14,281 nt of DNA from DATAFT01 sp035544635 (GCA_035544635.1 DATKDQ010000170.1:1-14281); one strand, 5' to 3'; counted from the stretch's first letter, positions 6,048 to 14,013 are shown. Notes: generated by a model from the letters alone, not told the origin. Numbers and translations are program-made.

Positions 6048-7223
6048 CTACCCTCGCTCCAACAGCCTCGCCATGCGGTCCAGCCCTTCCCGCAGGCTCT
6101 CGCGCGAGCAGGCGAACGAGAGGCGGATGTGCGCGTCGTCGCCGAACGCCGCGCCCGGAACGACGGCGACCCGAGACTCCTCGAGCAGGCGCTCGGCGAA
6201 CTCGACCGAGCCCTCGCCGCCGCGATAGCGGTCGGCCACTCGCGGGAAGGCGTAGAACGCTCCGGCGGGAGGCCGGCAGGTCACGCCAGGGATGGCGTTG
6301 AGCGCGTCGATCACGAGATCGCGGCGCTGGCGGAACTCGTCGATCATCGCCCGCACGTCGGCCTCGGCGCCCTGGAGTGCCGCGAGCGCGCCGGTCATGG
6401 CGAAGGACGTCGGGTTCGAGGTGGCGTGACTCTGGATCGCCGCCAGCCCGGCGAGGAGCGCCGGCGGCCCCAATGCCCAGCCGATCCGCCACCCGGTCAT
6501 GGCGTAGGTCTTGGAGAAGGAGCCCACGACGGCCACGGTGTCGGGATGCTCGGCAGCGAACGCGGCGCAGCTGGTGAACGCCGGTCCGTCGTAGACGAAG
6601 CGCTCATAGGTCTCGTCCGAGACGACCAGGAGCCCGCGCGCGGCGCACGCCTCGACGATCCGGCGCAGGTCGTCGCGCTCGATCATGCCCCCGGTCGGGT
6701 TGCACGGCGAGTTGAGGAGGACCGCTCGCGTCGCTGGCGTGAAGGCGGCGAGGATGCCGTCGGCGCGGATGCGGAAGCCGTCGTCGGCGCGAGCCGGCAC
6801 CAGAACCGGTGTCCCGCCGCACAGCCGCACCTGATCCGGGAACGACACCCAGCACGGCGAGGGGATGATCACCTCGTCGCCGTCGTCGAAAGCCGCCAGC
6901 GCGAGCTCGAACAGGGCCGCCTTGGCGCCCACCGTGATCGCGGCCTGGCCGAGCGCGCTCCATGGCGCGCCCCACTCGCGACGGTAGCGATCGAGCAGCG
7001 CCCGGCGCAGATCCTCGAGCCCGGTCGCGGCCGTATATTTGGTGAAGCCCTGGGCGAGCGACTCGCGCGCCGCTTCCACTGCCACCGCTGGTGATGGGAA
7101 GTCGGGCTCTCCCGCGCCGAAGCTGACGATGTCGATGCCCCGAGCCCGGAGCTCAGCGGCCCGCCGCGTCACCTTCATGGTCGCGGACTCGCCGATCCGC
7201 GTGACCCGGGCCGCGAGCTTCAT
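6048..7223 (-). CDS. Class I PLP-dependent aminotransferase, aspartate aminotransferase type
   Basis: 391 residues, a full-length fold type I enzyme of the bacterial aspartate aminotransferase (Ib) group. The ATG at 7221-7223 matches the usual family start (MKLAARVTRI); another ATG lies seven codons upstream, and neither has a strong Shine-Dalgarno. Motifs: GAGEPDFPSP (36-45); YTAATGLEDLR (63-73); N175 in NSPCNPTGG; D203 and Y206 in SDETY; PLP lysine K238 in GSFSKTYAMTGWRIG; carboxylate-binding R367 in HIRLSF. It should exchange the amino group between L-aspartate (or another amino acid) and 2-oxoglutarate in the cytoplasm; the exact substrate is not certain, as related enzymes act on aromatic amino acids or prephenate. 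It lies upstream of the oxidoreductase operon on the same strand with a hairpin in between, and is divergent from the thioredoxin/DsbD pair. Confidence 0.92.
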   Translation of the reverse strand: MKLAARVTRIGESATMKVTRRAAELRARGIDIVSFGAGEPDFPSPAVAVEAARESLAQGFTKYTAATGLEDLRRALLDRYRREWGAPWSALGQAAITVGAKAALFELALAAFDDGDEVIIPSPCWVSFPDQVRLCGGTPVLVPARADDGFRIRADGILAAFTPATRAVLLNSPCNPTGGMIERDDLRRIVEACAARGLLVVSDETYERFVYDGPAFTSCAAFAAEHPDTVAVVGSFSKTYAMTGWRIGWALGPPALLAGLAAIQSHATSNPTSFAMTGALAALQGAEADVRAMIDEFRQRRDLVIDALNAIPGVTCRPPAGAFYAFPRVADRYRGGEGSVEFAERLLEESRVAVVPGAAFGDDAHIRLSFACSRESLREGLDRMARLLERG

Positions 7224-7428
7224 CGAGAGCGCGGATGGTATCATCCGGACGAGGCGCGAGCGGTGATCGAGCAGCGCGCGAGACGCCGTCATGCGCTGCC
7301 GCCGAACACGCTCCAGCCGCCGGCCGCCGCCCCCGCGACTGGGATCTCCGCGCCGTCGCCTGCCAGCTTCCGTCTCCTCGTGCCGGTGCCTTGCTCCGAT
7401 CTCCCGCGTGCCATCTCGCCCTCTGCTT

Positions 7429-7445
7429 CCGGCCGGAGGGGCCGG
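7429..7445 (+). promoter_or_regulatory. Hairpin presenting a Shine-Dalgarno in its loop
   Basis: CCGGCC (7429-7434), loop GGAGG, GGCCGG (7440-7445), followed at once by the GTG start (7446) of the thioredoxin-like gene. The loop is exactly the ribosome-binding core and the stem is six G-C pairs, so initiation could depend on structure. Within the 222-bp divergent region 7224-7445 I see no convincing -10/-35 pair for either gene. Confidence 0.4.
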
Positions 7446-8417
7446 GTGGCTCGCGGGAAGCCGCGCCGAAGATCGCGGGCGCTCCCACCGCACCGGGTGC
7501 TCGCCGTGGCGCTGACCGCCATCCTCGCCTCCGCCCCGGCCGCCGCGGCGCCGCCCGCCGCGAAGGGCTGGCTCGATGACCTGTCCGCGGCCCGCGAGCG
7601 CGCTGAGCGGGAGGGCAAGCCCCTGCTCGTCGACCTGTGGGCGGACTGGTGCACGTGGTGCAAGCGCCTCGACCAGGAGGTGTTCTCGACGCCGCTGTTC
7701 CGCGAATATGCCCAGGGGTTCGTCCTGCTGCGCGTCGATACCGAGGACGCCGCCTCGGGGGCACGTCTGATGGAGGACTTCGAGGTCGAGAGCCTGCCCA
7801 CGACGCTGCTCCTGACCGACGACCTGATCAAGATCGGCGAGGTGCGCGGCTTCGCCCCGGTCGAGCGCTACGTCCTGAGCCTCCAGCTCGAGGCCGCGAT
7901 GTTCGCCACCCTGCTCCATGCCTACGACGATCACCGCTCCGGGAAGAGCGGTGCGAGCCCGGCCGGTGGCGGCGACGGGCATCCCGCCGCTAGGGACGCC
8001 GGCGACGGGGGCCCCGGCACCGACGCGCTGCAGACGCTGGCCGACGAGCTGCACGCGCGGCGCGACGGCGCGCGGGCCGCGATCCTCTACCGCCACCTCC
8101 TCGAGCGCGGCGCCGAGAATGTGGTGGAGGATGCCTGGAACCGCTACTACTACGCCGACTCGCTGCGGCTCGGGCGCGAGTGGTCGCAGGCGCGCGACGC
8201 GATCGCCTCGGCCCGCGCGGCAGCGGCGAAGATCGAGGACGACGAGCTCCGCGAGCGAATCGACCTTCTGCCCTACCATCTCGCGCGCGACACCGGCGCG
8301 TGCAGCGCGGCGCGCGAGGCGCTCGAGCAGTTCCTCCTCGAGCATTCCGAGGGGATCTTCGCCGAGAACGCCTCGGCGGCTCTACGACGGATCGAGAGCA
8401 CGGGCAGATGCACGTGA
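7446..8417 (+). CDS. Secreted thioredoxin-fold protein with C-terminal helical region
   Basis: 323 residues from the GTG at 7446, chosen for GGAGG just upstream and because the product then begins with a proper Sec signal: MARGKPRRRSRALPPHR basic region, hydrophobic 18-30, ASAPAAAA cleavage region. An ATG-less extension to 7263 is open but has no signal or ribosome site. The thioredoxin domain (about 42-155) has the active site W68-C-T-W-C72 in DLWADWCTWCKRL and the cis-proline P118 in SLPTT, similar to DsbD-gamma or DUF255-like folds. A Gly/Asp-rich linker (165-192) leads to a helical region (193-320) with TPR-like spacing (ALQTLADELHARRDGARAAI, LYRHLLERG, SLRLGREWSQARDAI). Two further cysteines are C286 and C322. 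It is probably a periplasmic thiol reductase or chaperone supplied with electrons by the DsbD encoded next, whose start overlaps this gene by 10 bp. Confidence 0.87.
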   Translation: MARGKPRRRSRALPPHRVLAVALTAILASAPAAAAPPAAKGWLDDLSAARERAEREGKPLLVDLWADWCTWCKRLDQEVFSTPLFREYAQGFVLLRVDTEDAASGARLMEDFEVESLPTTLLLTDDLIKIGEVRGFAPVERYVLSLQLEAAMFATLLHAYDDHRSGKSGASPAGGGDGHPAARDAGDGGPGTDALQTLADELHARRDGARAAILYRHLLERGAENVVEDAWNRYYYADSLRLGREWSQARDAIASARAAAAKIEDDELRERIDLLPYHLARDTGACSAAREALEQFLLEHSEGIFAENASAALRRIESTGRCT

Positions 8418-10300
8418 ACCACCCGCCGCGCAGGGCTGGGCGCACCGCCCCGAGTCGCCGCGGGCGTCCTCTGGCGAGGCTCACGTCGGCCTCGGCGCTG
8501 TGCCTCGCGCTGCTCGTCGGGCTGCTGCCGTCGAGCGCCGCCGCACAGCGGCCGCCGCTGGACAAGGCGCGCCTGTCCCTCGCCGCCGATCGCACCTCCT
8601 ACGTCGCGGGCGAGCAGGCGCGCCTCGCCGCCGTCGCCGAGGTCGAAGACGGCTGGCACATCCAGAGCCACACGCCGACCTTCGACTACCTGATCCCTAC
8701 CGAGCTCACGCTCGAGCTCCCGGTCGGCTGGGCGTCCGGCGCCATCGAGTACCCGCCGCACAGGATGTGGACCGCGCAGTTCGAAGACGAGCCGCTCGCG
8801 GTCTACGAGGGCGAGGTGCGGATGCTCGCCGCCGTGACCGTGCCCGCGGAGTGGGCCGCGCCGGCTGCCGAGATCCTGGCGAAGCTGCGTTACCAGGCCT
8901 GCGACGACCGCCAGTGCCTGCCGCCGCGCGAGACCAGCGCGCGCGTGATCTTCGCGGTCGGCGAACCGGGCGAGCCGGTCCACGAGGCCCTGTTCGCGCC
9001 GCTCGACGCGGGGGCGGCGCCTCCCACCGACCGGCGCGAGCGAGCCGGGACGACCGCCGCCGAGCTCGCCGTCATCCTCCTCCTCGGAGTGCTCGGCGGG
9101 CTGGTGCTGAACGCGATGCCGTGCGTGCTGCCGGTGCTCTCGCTCAAGCTGGTCGGCATCCTGCAGCACGCTGGCCGCGACCGGCGCGCGATCGTGGTCG
9201 GCGGGCTGGCCACCTCCGCCGGGATCGTCGCCTCGTTTCTCGCGCTCGCCCTGCTGGCGATCGCGGTGCGCGCGGCGGGTGGTCTCGTGGGTTGGGGCGT
9301 GCAGTTCCAGAACCCGGTGTTCGTGACCTTTCTCACCGTGGTGGTCGTCCTCTTCTGCCTCAACCTGTGGGGTGTCTTCGAGGTGCCGCTGCCGCGCGCG
9401 CTCTCGCGCTTCGGAGTCGGCGGCGCGCACGAGGGCGCGCTCGGGCACTTCGCGACCGGGCTGTTCGCCACCCTGATGGCGACCCCGTGCTCGGCGCCGT
9501 TCCTGGGGACCGCGGTAGGCTTCGGGTTGGCGCAGAGCGCGGGCGTGATCGTCGCCGTGTTCACCGCGATCGGCGTCGGTATGGCGCTGCCCTATCTCTT
9601 CATGGCGGCGGTGCCCTCGAGCGTCTCGCGGCTCCCTCGGCCGGGCGCGTGGATGCTCCAGCTCAAGGTGATCCTCGGGTTTCTGCTCGCGGGGGCGGCG
9701 GTCTGGCTGCTGTACGTGCTGTCGTCGCAGGTGACCCCCGAACGGCTGGCCGCGATCGAGGTCGGGCTGCTGGTCCTGGCGTTCGTGGTCTGGCTCGCCG
9801 GCGACACCGCGCGGTCGGGCTCGCGGGCGCCGCGGGCGCTCGCGCGCGGCGGCGTGGTGGCCGCCATCGCCTTCACTCTTTGGCTCGCCGGCGGCGCCAC
9901 GCCGGTCGAGCCCGAGGTGGGGCGGCCGGTGGCCGAGTCCGCCGGCTGGACCGAGTTCGATCGCACCGAGGCCGAGGCCCTCGCGCGCGCAGGAAGGTTG
10001 GTGTTCGTCGACGTCACCGCCGACTGGTGCTTCACCTGCAAGGCCAACGAGCGGCTGGTCCTCGCCACGCGCGAGGTCGCCGACGCGTTCGCGCGCCACC
10101 GGGTGGTGCAGATGCGCGCCGACTGGACGAATCAGGACGAGGCGATCGCGCGCTTCCTCGCCGACCACGGCCGCTACAGCATCCCGTTCTACCTGCTCTA
10201 CCGCCCCGGCGCCGAGCCGCACCGCTTCCCCGAGCTGCTGCGCAAGCGAGACGTGCTGCGCGTGCTCGACGAGAGCGCGGCGCTCACGGCGAGTCGCTGA
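8408..10300 (+). CDS. dsbD: Thiol:disulfide interchange protein DsbD family
   Basis: 630 residues with the three-part DsbD layout. The ATG at 8408 overlaps the previous gene by 10 bp; a hydrophobic signal lies at 26-46 (ALCLALLVGLLPSSAAA). The N-terminal periplasmic domain (about 50-200) has C165-DDRQ-C170 followed by LPP. The central membrane domain (about 216-500, eight or more hydrophobic segments) has one relay cysteine in each half, C239 (NAMPCVLPVLSLK) and C361 (ATPCSAPFLGT). The C-terminal thioredoxin domain (about 512-630) has W540-C541-F-T-C544-K and cis-Pro P593. All six redox cysteines are present, so it should carry electrons from cytoplasmic thioredoxin across the inner membrane to periplasmic acceptors, probably including the thioredoxin-fold protein encoded upstream. 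ScsB-type proteins have a similar build; DsbD is the closer fit in length and motifs. Confidence 0.93.
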   Translation: MHVNHPPRRAGRTAPSRRGRPLARLTSASALCLALLVGLLPSSAAAQRPPLDKARLSLAADRTSYVAGEQARLAAVAEVEDGWHIQSHTPTFDYLIPTELTLELPVGWASGAIEYPPHRMWTAQFEDEPLAVYEGEVRMLAAVTVPAEWAAPAAEILAKLRYQACDDRQCLPPRETSARVIFAVGEPGEPVHEALFAPLDAGAAPPTDRRERAGTTAAELAVILLLGVLGGLVLNAMPCVLPVLSLKLVGILQHAGRDRRAIVVGGLATSAGIVASFLALALLAIAVRAAGGLVGWGVQFQNPVFVTFLTVVVVLFCLNLWGVFEVPLPRALSRFGVGGAHEGALGHFATGLFATLMATPCSAPFLGTAVGFGLAQSAGVIVAVFTAIGVGMALPYLFMAAVPSSVSRLPRPGAWMLQLKVILGFLLAGAAVWLLYVLSSQVTPERLAAIEVGLLVLAFVVWLAGDTARSGSRAPRALARGGVVAAIAFTLWLAGGATPVEPEVGRPVAESAGWTEFDRTEAEALARAGRLVFVDVTADWCFTCKANERLVLATREVADAFARHRVVQMRADWTNQDEAIARFLADHGRYSIPFYLLYRPGAEPHRFPELLRKRDVLRVLDESAALTASR

Positions 10301-10360
10301 CCGGGTACCGATCCCGGATCGAAGTTGCCCGCGTAGGTGCAGAGCTCGTCTCCGCTCCGC

Positions 10361-10380
10361 GGGGAGCAGGCAAGCTCCCC
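10361..10380. terminator. Hairpin between converging genes
   Basis: GGGGAGC (10361-10367), loop AGGCAA, GCTCCCC (10374-10380), in the 79-bp gap between dsbD and rarA and touching the rarA stop codon. The left arm can alternatively pair with GCTCC at 10354-10358. There is no T-run, so it would be an inefficient or Rho-assisted bidirectional terminator, or part of a dispersed intergenic repeat. Confidence 0.4.
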
Positions 10381-11792
10381 TACTTCCGTCCCCGCTCGCG
10401 CAGCTTTGTGCGCAGCCGGTCGAGCCGCTCGGCGCGACGCTTGAGCTCGGCCTCGAAGCCGAGCTCGCCGGGCTGGTAGAAGCGCTGCCCTCGCACCGCC
10501 TCGGGCAGACACTCGAGCCCGGCCATCCCCTCTTCGGTGTCCGGGGCGTAGACGTACTCCCGACCGTACCCGAGGTCTGACATGAGCGTGGTCGGAGCGT
10601 TGCGGATGGCGAGCGGCACCGGCTCGGCGGGATGCTCGGCGACGGCGCGCCGAGCCGCCTTCTCGGCGCGGTAGACGGCGATGCTCTTGGGCGCGAGCGC
10701 GAGGTAGATCGCCGCCTGCGCCAGCGCGATGAGACCTTCGGGGGGCCCCAGCCGATCGAAGGCGTCCCAGGCGTGAAGCGCGAGCCCGAGCGCCTGCGGA
10801 TCCGCCAGGCCGATGTCCTCGGCGGCGAAGCGCACCATCCGGCGCGCGACGTAGGTGGGGTCCTCACCCGCCTCGAGCATGCGCTCGAGCCAGTACAGGC
10901 TCGCGTCGGGATCGCTCTCGCGCAGCGACTTGTGGAGCGCCGAGATGAGGTTGAAGTGCTCCTCGCCGGCCTTGTCGTAGAGCAGCACCTTGCGCTGGGC
11001 GATGCGCTCGACCGCCGCGGCGTCGAGCACCGAGCGGCGCTCGCCCACCGGAGCTGCAGGCTGGGGACGCTCGGCGTCGGCCACCGCCAACTCGAGCAGG
11101 TTGAGCGCGCGCCGCGCGTCGCCCGAGGCGAGCTGGGCGATCGATCGGAGCGCCGCCTCCTCCGCCTCGACGCCGGAGGCGCCGAGCCCGCGCTCCGGGT
11201 CGGCGAGCGCGCGCTGGAGGAGGCTCACCAGGTCCTCGATCGAGAGCGGCTCGAGCACGACCACACGGCAGCGCGAGAGCAGCGCCGAGTTGAGCTCGAA
11301 GGAGGGGTTCTCCGTGGTCGCGCCGACGAGGACGATCTCGCCGCGCTCGACGTAGGGGAGGAACGCGTCCTGCTGCGCGCGGTTGAAGCGGTGGATCTCG
11401 TCGACGAAGAGCAGTGTCTTGCGTCCCTGGGCCGACTCGAGCCGCGCGGCCTCGCGCATCACCTCCTTGATCTCCTTGATGCCGGAGGTGACCGCGCTGA
11501 AGGGCACGAAGCTCGAGCGCGTCTCGCTCGCGAGGATGCGCGCGAGCGTCGTCTTGCCGGTGCCGGGCGAACCCCAGAAGACCAGCGAGGGGACCCGGTC
11601 CTCGGCGATCGCGCGGCGCAGGAAAGCGTCCGGGCCGACCACCGATCGCTGTCCGACCACCTCGTCGAGGGTCCGCGGACGCATGCGCTCGGCGAGGGGC
11701 GCCGCCGCCCTGGTGCGCTCGGGGGGACGGCCGCCGGGCGCGGTTGCGCGGCCGCCGAAGAGCGGCAGGTTCAGGTCGCGAGCCGGGCCCAC
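10380..11792 (-). CDS. rarA: Replication-associated recombination protein A (RarA/MgsA), AAA+ ATPase
   Basis: 470 residues, slightly longer than E. coli RarA (447) because of a Pro/Ala/Arg-rich N-terminus (1-33). The AAA+ core (about 35-180) has Walker A GSPGTGKT (74-81), Walker B LLFVDEIHRF (127-136), sensor 1 GATTENP (157-163) and a probable arginine finger at R174 (LLSRC). The C-terminal MgsA tetramerisation region follows (about 270-440), with DKAGEEHFNLISALHKS and the ARRMVRFAAEDIG phrase typical of the family. It acts in the cytoplasm at stalled replication forks with single-strand-binding protein. The GTG at 11790-11792 has AAGGAG eight bases upstream and matches the family's D-L-x-L-P-L-F-G-type N-terminus; it lies inside the last codons of the upstream gene (22-bp overlap), so the two are translationally coupled. 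Confidence 0.95.
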   Translation of the reverse strand: MGPARDLNLPLFGGRATAPGGRPPERTRAAAPLAERMRPRTLDEVVGQRSVVGPDAFLRRAIAEDRVPSLVFWGSPGTGKTTLARILASETRSSFVPFSAVTSGIKEIKEVMREAARLESAQGRKTLLFVDEIHRFNRAQQDAFLPYVERGEIVLVGATTENPSFELNSALLSRCRVVVLEPLSIEDLVSLLQRALADPERGLGASGVEAEEAALRSIAQLASGDARRALNLLELAVADAERPQPAAPVGERRSVLDAAAVERIAQRKVLLYDKAGEEHFNLISALHKSLRESDPDASLYWLERMLEAGEDPTYVARRMVRFAAEDIGLADPQALGLALHAWDAFDRLGPPEGLIALAQAAIYLALAPKSIAVYRAEKAARRAVAEHPAEPVPLAIRNAPTTLMSDLGYGREYVYAPDTEEGMAGLECLPEAVRGQRFYQPGELGFEAELKRRAERLDRLRTKLRERGRK

Positions 11793-12838
11793 TCGATCTC
11801 TCCTTCCCCGACGAAAACGTCGCCGATCTGGCGGATCGCCGCGCCTCGCTCGAAGTCGAGGCAGAGGTCGGCGGCGCCGAGGACGCCGTCGCCGTCGCGG
11901 TCGCGGTAGGCGACGACCCAGCGCGCCCCGACCCGGAGGAGGTCTCCGGCGGAGATCTCCTCACTCCAGCGCAGACCCTCCTGGAGGTCGACCCGCCTCC
12001 ACGCGAGCGTGTCCAGATCGCTCCCGGCGGCCCGCAGGATCTCGCGCAGGAGCCAGAGCTCGGAGAAGAGGAGCCGCTTCTCAGCGCGGCGCGCGGCTTC
12101 CGCTCGGAGCTCGGCCGATGCGTCGGGCGGCAGCGCCACCGCGGTGAGGCCGAACGCCGCGGACGCCGGGGCGGCAGGGGCGGGCAGCACGGCGGTGACG
12201 GTCGGGAACTCGTCCACGCGGGGCTCGAGGTCCGCCACGCCCCACGACCGGAAGCGCGAGGACGGCACCAGCGCGCGTTCGTCGTCGTAGAGCTCGATCC
12301 ACACCTGGTAGCGCTGGGTGCCGAAGCGCCGCGGCTCGCCGACCGTGTTCTCCACCCGATCGTCGCTGCGGGCGTCGAGGCGGCCCTCCACCGCCCACTG
12401 CATCGGCCACTCGGGATGGAAGAACTCCTGGTAGCGCACGGCGTCCAGGTCTTCGCCGGGCTCGAGCTCGACGAAGCGCGCCCAGGGCTCCACGGTGAAC
12501 CACAGGATGCGGATCCGCCACGACTCGTTCCAGCGCCGCAGCCGGTCGGCGGCGACCTCGACGCCGCCGATGCTCAGCGCCGACGCTGCCGTGTAGTAGA
12601 CCGGCTCGCCGCCGCGTCCCTCGGCCTCGAGCACGGCGTGGAGGCGGAACGGCGCCCCGGCGGAGATCTCGACCGGACCCACCCTCGCGGGCGCTCCCGG
12701 CGCGGGCTCGATCGCGACGTACGCCGCGACCGGGCGCGGCGACAGAGTCCGCTTCACCGTCGGCTGCAGCCACAGCGCGACGAGCAGGACGGCGGCGGCG
12801 ATCGCCACCGTGAGGTACACTTTGCGGGCCGTGCTCAC
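11771..12838 (-). CDS. Membrane-anchored protein of unknown function with one EF-hand-like loop
   Basis: 355 residues. The N-terminus STARKVYLTVAIAAAVLLVALWL gives a single transmembrane anchor (residues 7-25) with no obvious cleavage site, so most of the protein should face the periplasm. The region 35-215 is rich in beta-strand-like segments and aromatic residues (NESWRIRILWFTVEPWARF, QVWIELYDDE); 238-272 is a charged helix (AELRAEAARRAEKRLLFSELW). Near the C-terminus the loop D313-R-D-G-D-G-V-L-G-A-A-D324 fits the EF-hand/dockerin calcium pattern DxDxDGxhxxxD, followed by LCLDFERGAAIRQIGDVF. I do not recognise the family. The GTG at 12836-12838 is the only start that keeps the anchor; its ribosome site is weak. 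The gene is read into rarA with a 22-bp overlap, but no functional link is evident. Confidence 0.82.
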   Translation of the reverse strand: MSTARKVYLTVAIAAAVLLVALWLQPTVKRTLSPRPVAAYVAIEPAPGAPARVGPVEISAGAPFRLHAVLEAEGRGGEPVYYTAASALSIGGVEVAADRLRRWNESWRIRILWFTVEPWARFVELEPGEDLDAVRYQEFFHPEWPMQWAVEGRLDARSDDRVENTVGEPRRFGTQRYQVWIELYDDERALVPSSRFRSWGVADLEPRVDEFPTVTAVLPAPAAPASAAFGLTAVALPPDASAELRAEAARRAEKRLLFSELWLLREILRAAGSDLDTLAWRRVDLQEGLRWSEEISAGDLLRVGARWVVAYRDRDGDGVLGAADLCLDFERGAAIRQIGDVFVGEGEIEWARLAT

Positions 12839-12910
12839 GTCGCCACGATTCTAGCGAGGTGCGGCCCGCCCCGAGCCCGGCTATACCTCATACCGACGCG
12901 ATCTCGATAG
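12839..12910. promoter_or_regulatory. Divergent promoter region
   Basis: The 72 bp between two divergent starts must hold promoters for both genes. On the minus strand TAGAAT (five of six to the -10 consensus) lies about 14 bases before the GTG of the membrane-anchored protein, which would give a nearly leaderless message. On the plus strand CTATACC and CATACC are possible -10 elements for the deoxyhypusine-synthase-like gene. No good -35 boxes are seen. Confidence 0.3.
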
Positions 12911-14002
12911 ATGCCGAAGCCGTTCCTCTCCGGGCCGCGGATCCAACCGCCGGCGGTCACCGGTCAGGAGACCCTGACCGAGCTGATCGACCGCGTCTTC
13001 ACCGCTTACAACTCGGCGCGCGTGCGCGAGGCCGCGCAGCTCCTGCGGCGCGAGATCCTCGCCGAAGACGTCACGGTCGCATTGAGCCTGTCGGGCGCGC
13101 TCACGCCGCCGGGGTTCGCCACCTCGTGCCTGGTCCCGCTGATCGAAGCCGGGTTCGTCGACTGGATCGTGTCCACCGGCGCCAACCTCTACCACGACGC
13201 CCATCACGCGCTCGGCCACTCCATCCACGCCGGAAGCCCGTGGGCCGATGACGTCGAGCTGCGCGAGCAGGGCGCCATTCGCATCTACGACATCGTGTTC
13301 GATCAGGACGTGCTGTTCGAGACCGACGCCTTCTTCCGCAAGGTGCTGGGCGAGCAGGAGCTCGCGGGAACGCTCTCGACGCCCGAGCTGCACTACAGGA
13401 TCGGGCGTTACGTCGCGGAGCTCGAGGCGCGTCGCGGCGCCCAGGGCGTCTCGCTCCTCGCCGCTGCTCACCGCCACGCGGTGCCGATCTTCGTCTCCTC
13501 CCCGGGTGACAGCTCGATCGGCATGAACGCCGCCGCGCTCGGGCTGGAGGGCCGCGGGCCGGTGGTGGACGTGAACCGCGACGTGAATCTCTCGGCCGCG
13601 ATCGTCTACTCGGCGAAGAAGTCGGGCGGCAGGACGGCGTGCTGGATCCTCGGTGGCGGGAGCCCGAAGAACTTCCTGCTCCAGACCGAGCCTCACCTGC
13701 ACGAGGTGCTCGGCATCCCGGAGGCGGGGCACGACTTCTTCATGCAGTTCACCGACGCCAGGCCGGACACCGGCGGCCTCTCCGGTGCGACGCCCTCCGA
13801 GGCGGTGTCGTGGGGGAAGATCGATCCCGAGCAGCTGCCCTCGGCGGTGGTCGCCTACGTCGACTCGACCATCGCGCTGCCGCTGCTCACGCACTACGTG
13901 CTCGCCAACGTGCCGCGCCGCCAGCCACGGCGCCTGTGCGAGCGCCTCGATGAGCTGCTCGAAGAGCTCAAGGGCGCGCGCGGAACGCTCGGACCCGCCT
14001 AG
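12911..14002 (+). CDS. Deoxyhypusine synthase-family protein (bacterial type)
   Basis: 363 residues, close to human deoxyhypusine synthase (369). The fold's landmarks are LSLSGALTPPG (58-68), the NAD-site phrases VSTGANLYHD (87-96) and SSPGDSSIGMN (196-206), VDVNRDVN (219-226), WILGGGSPKNF (245-255) and SGATPSEAVSWGKI (291-304). K303 in SWGKI matches the lysine that forms the covalent imine intermediate with the aminobutyl group of spermidine. Where the eukaryotic enzyme has K-H-H after the LGGG motif, this protein has K-N-F (253-255), the form I associate with bacterial homologues. Bacteria lack eIF5A, so the acceptor is probably a small amine (homospermidine synthase-like or another polyamine reaction), but this is inference. 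The ATG at 12911 fits homologous N-termini (MPKPFLSGPRI); no clear Shine-Dalgarno is seen. Confidence 0.9.
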   Translation: MPKPFLSGPRIQPPAVTGQETLTELIDRVFTAYNSARVREAAQLLRREILAEDVTVALSLSGALTPPGFATSCLVPLIEAGFVDWIVSTGANLYHDAHHALGHSIHAGSPWADDVELREQGAIRIYDIVFDQDVLFETDAFFRKVLGEQELAGTLSTPELHYRIGRYVAELEARRGAQGVSLLAAAHRHAVPIFVSSPGDSSIGMNAAALGLEGRGPVVDVNRDVNLSAAIVYSAKKSGGRTACWILGGGSPKNFLLQTEPHLHEVLGIPEAGHDFFMQFTDARPDTGGLSGATPSEAVSWGKIDPEQLPSAVVAYVDSTIALPLLTHYVLANVPRRQPRRLCERLDELLEELKGARGTLGPA

Positions 14003-14013
14003 GGCCGAGCCGG

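Noticed and set aside
7263..7445. An N-terminal extension of the thioredoxin-like protein starting at 7263
   Set aside because: No ribosome site at 7263, a Pro/Ala-rich unconserved-looking sequence, and it would bury the signal peptide; the GTG at 7446 has GGAGG directly upstream.
6048..8345. Extension of the aminotransferase frame upstream to give a protein of about 765 residues
   Set aside because: The extension runs antisense through the thioredoxin-like gene, has no domain and would destroy the conserved N-terminal start (MKLAARVTRI).
8180..8407. Upstream extension of the DsbD frame
   Set aside because: It overlaps the end of the thioredoxin-like gene in another frame and is Arg-rich shadow sequence; the signal peptide is placed correctly by the ATG at 8408.
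10310..10360. Apparent similarity of the minus-strand reading (CTYAGNF) to the end of the DUF1326-like protein (SYAGTFVR)
   Set aside because: Only a few residues match, in an untranslated gap; probably coincidence, and no gene remnant can be supported.
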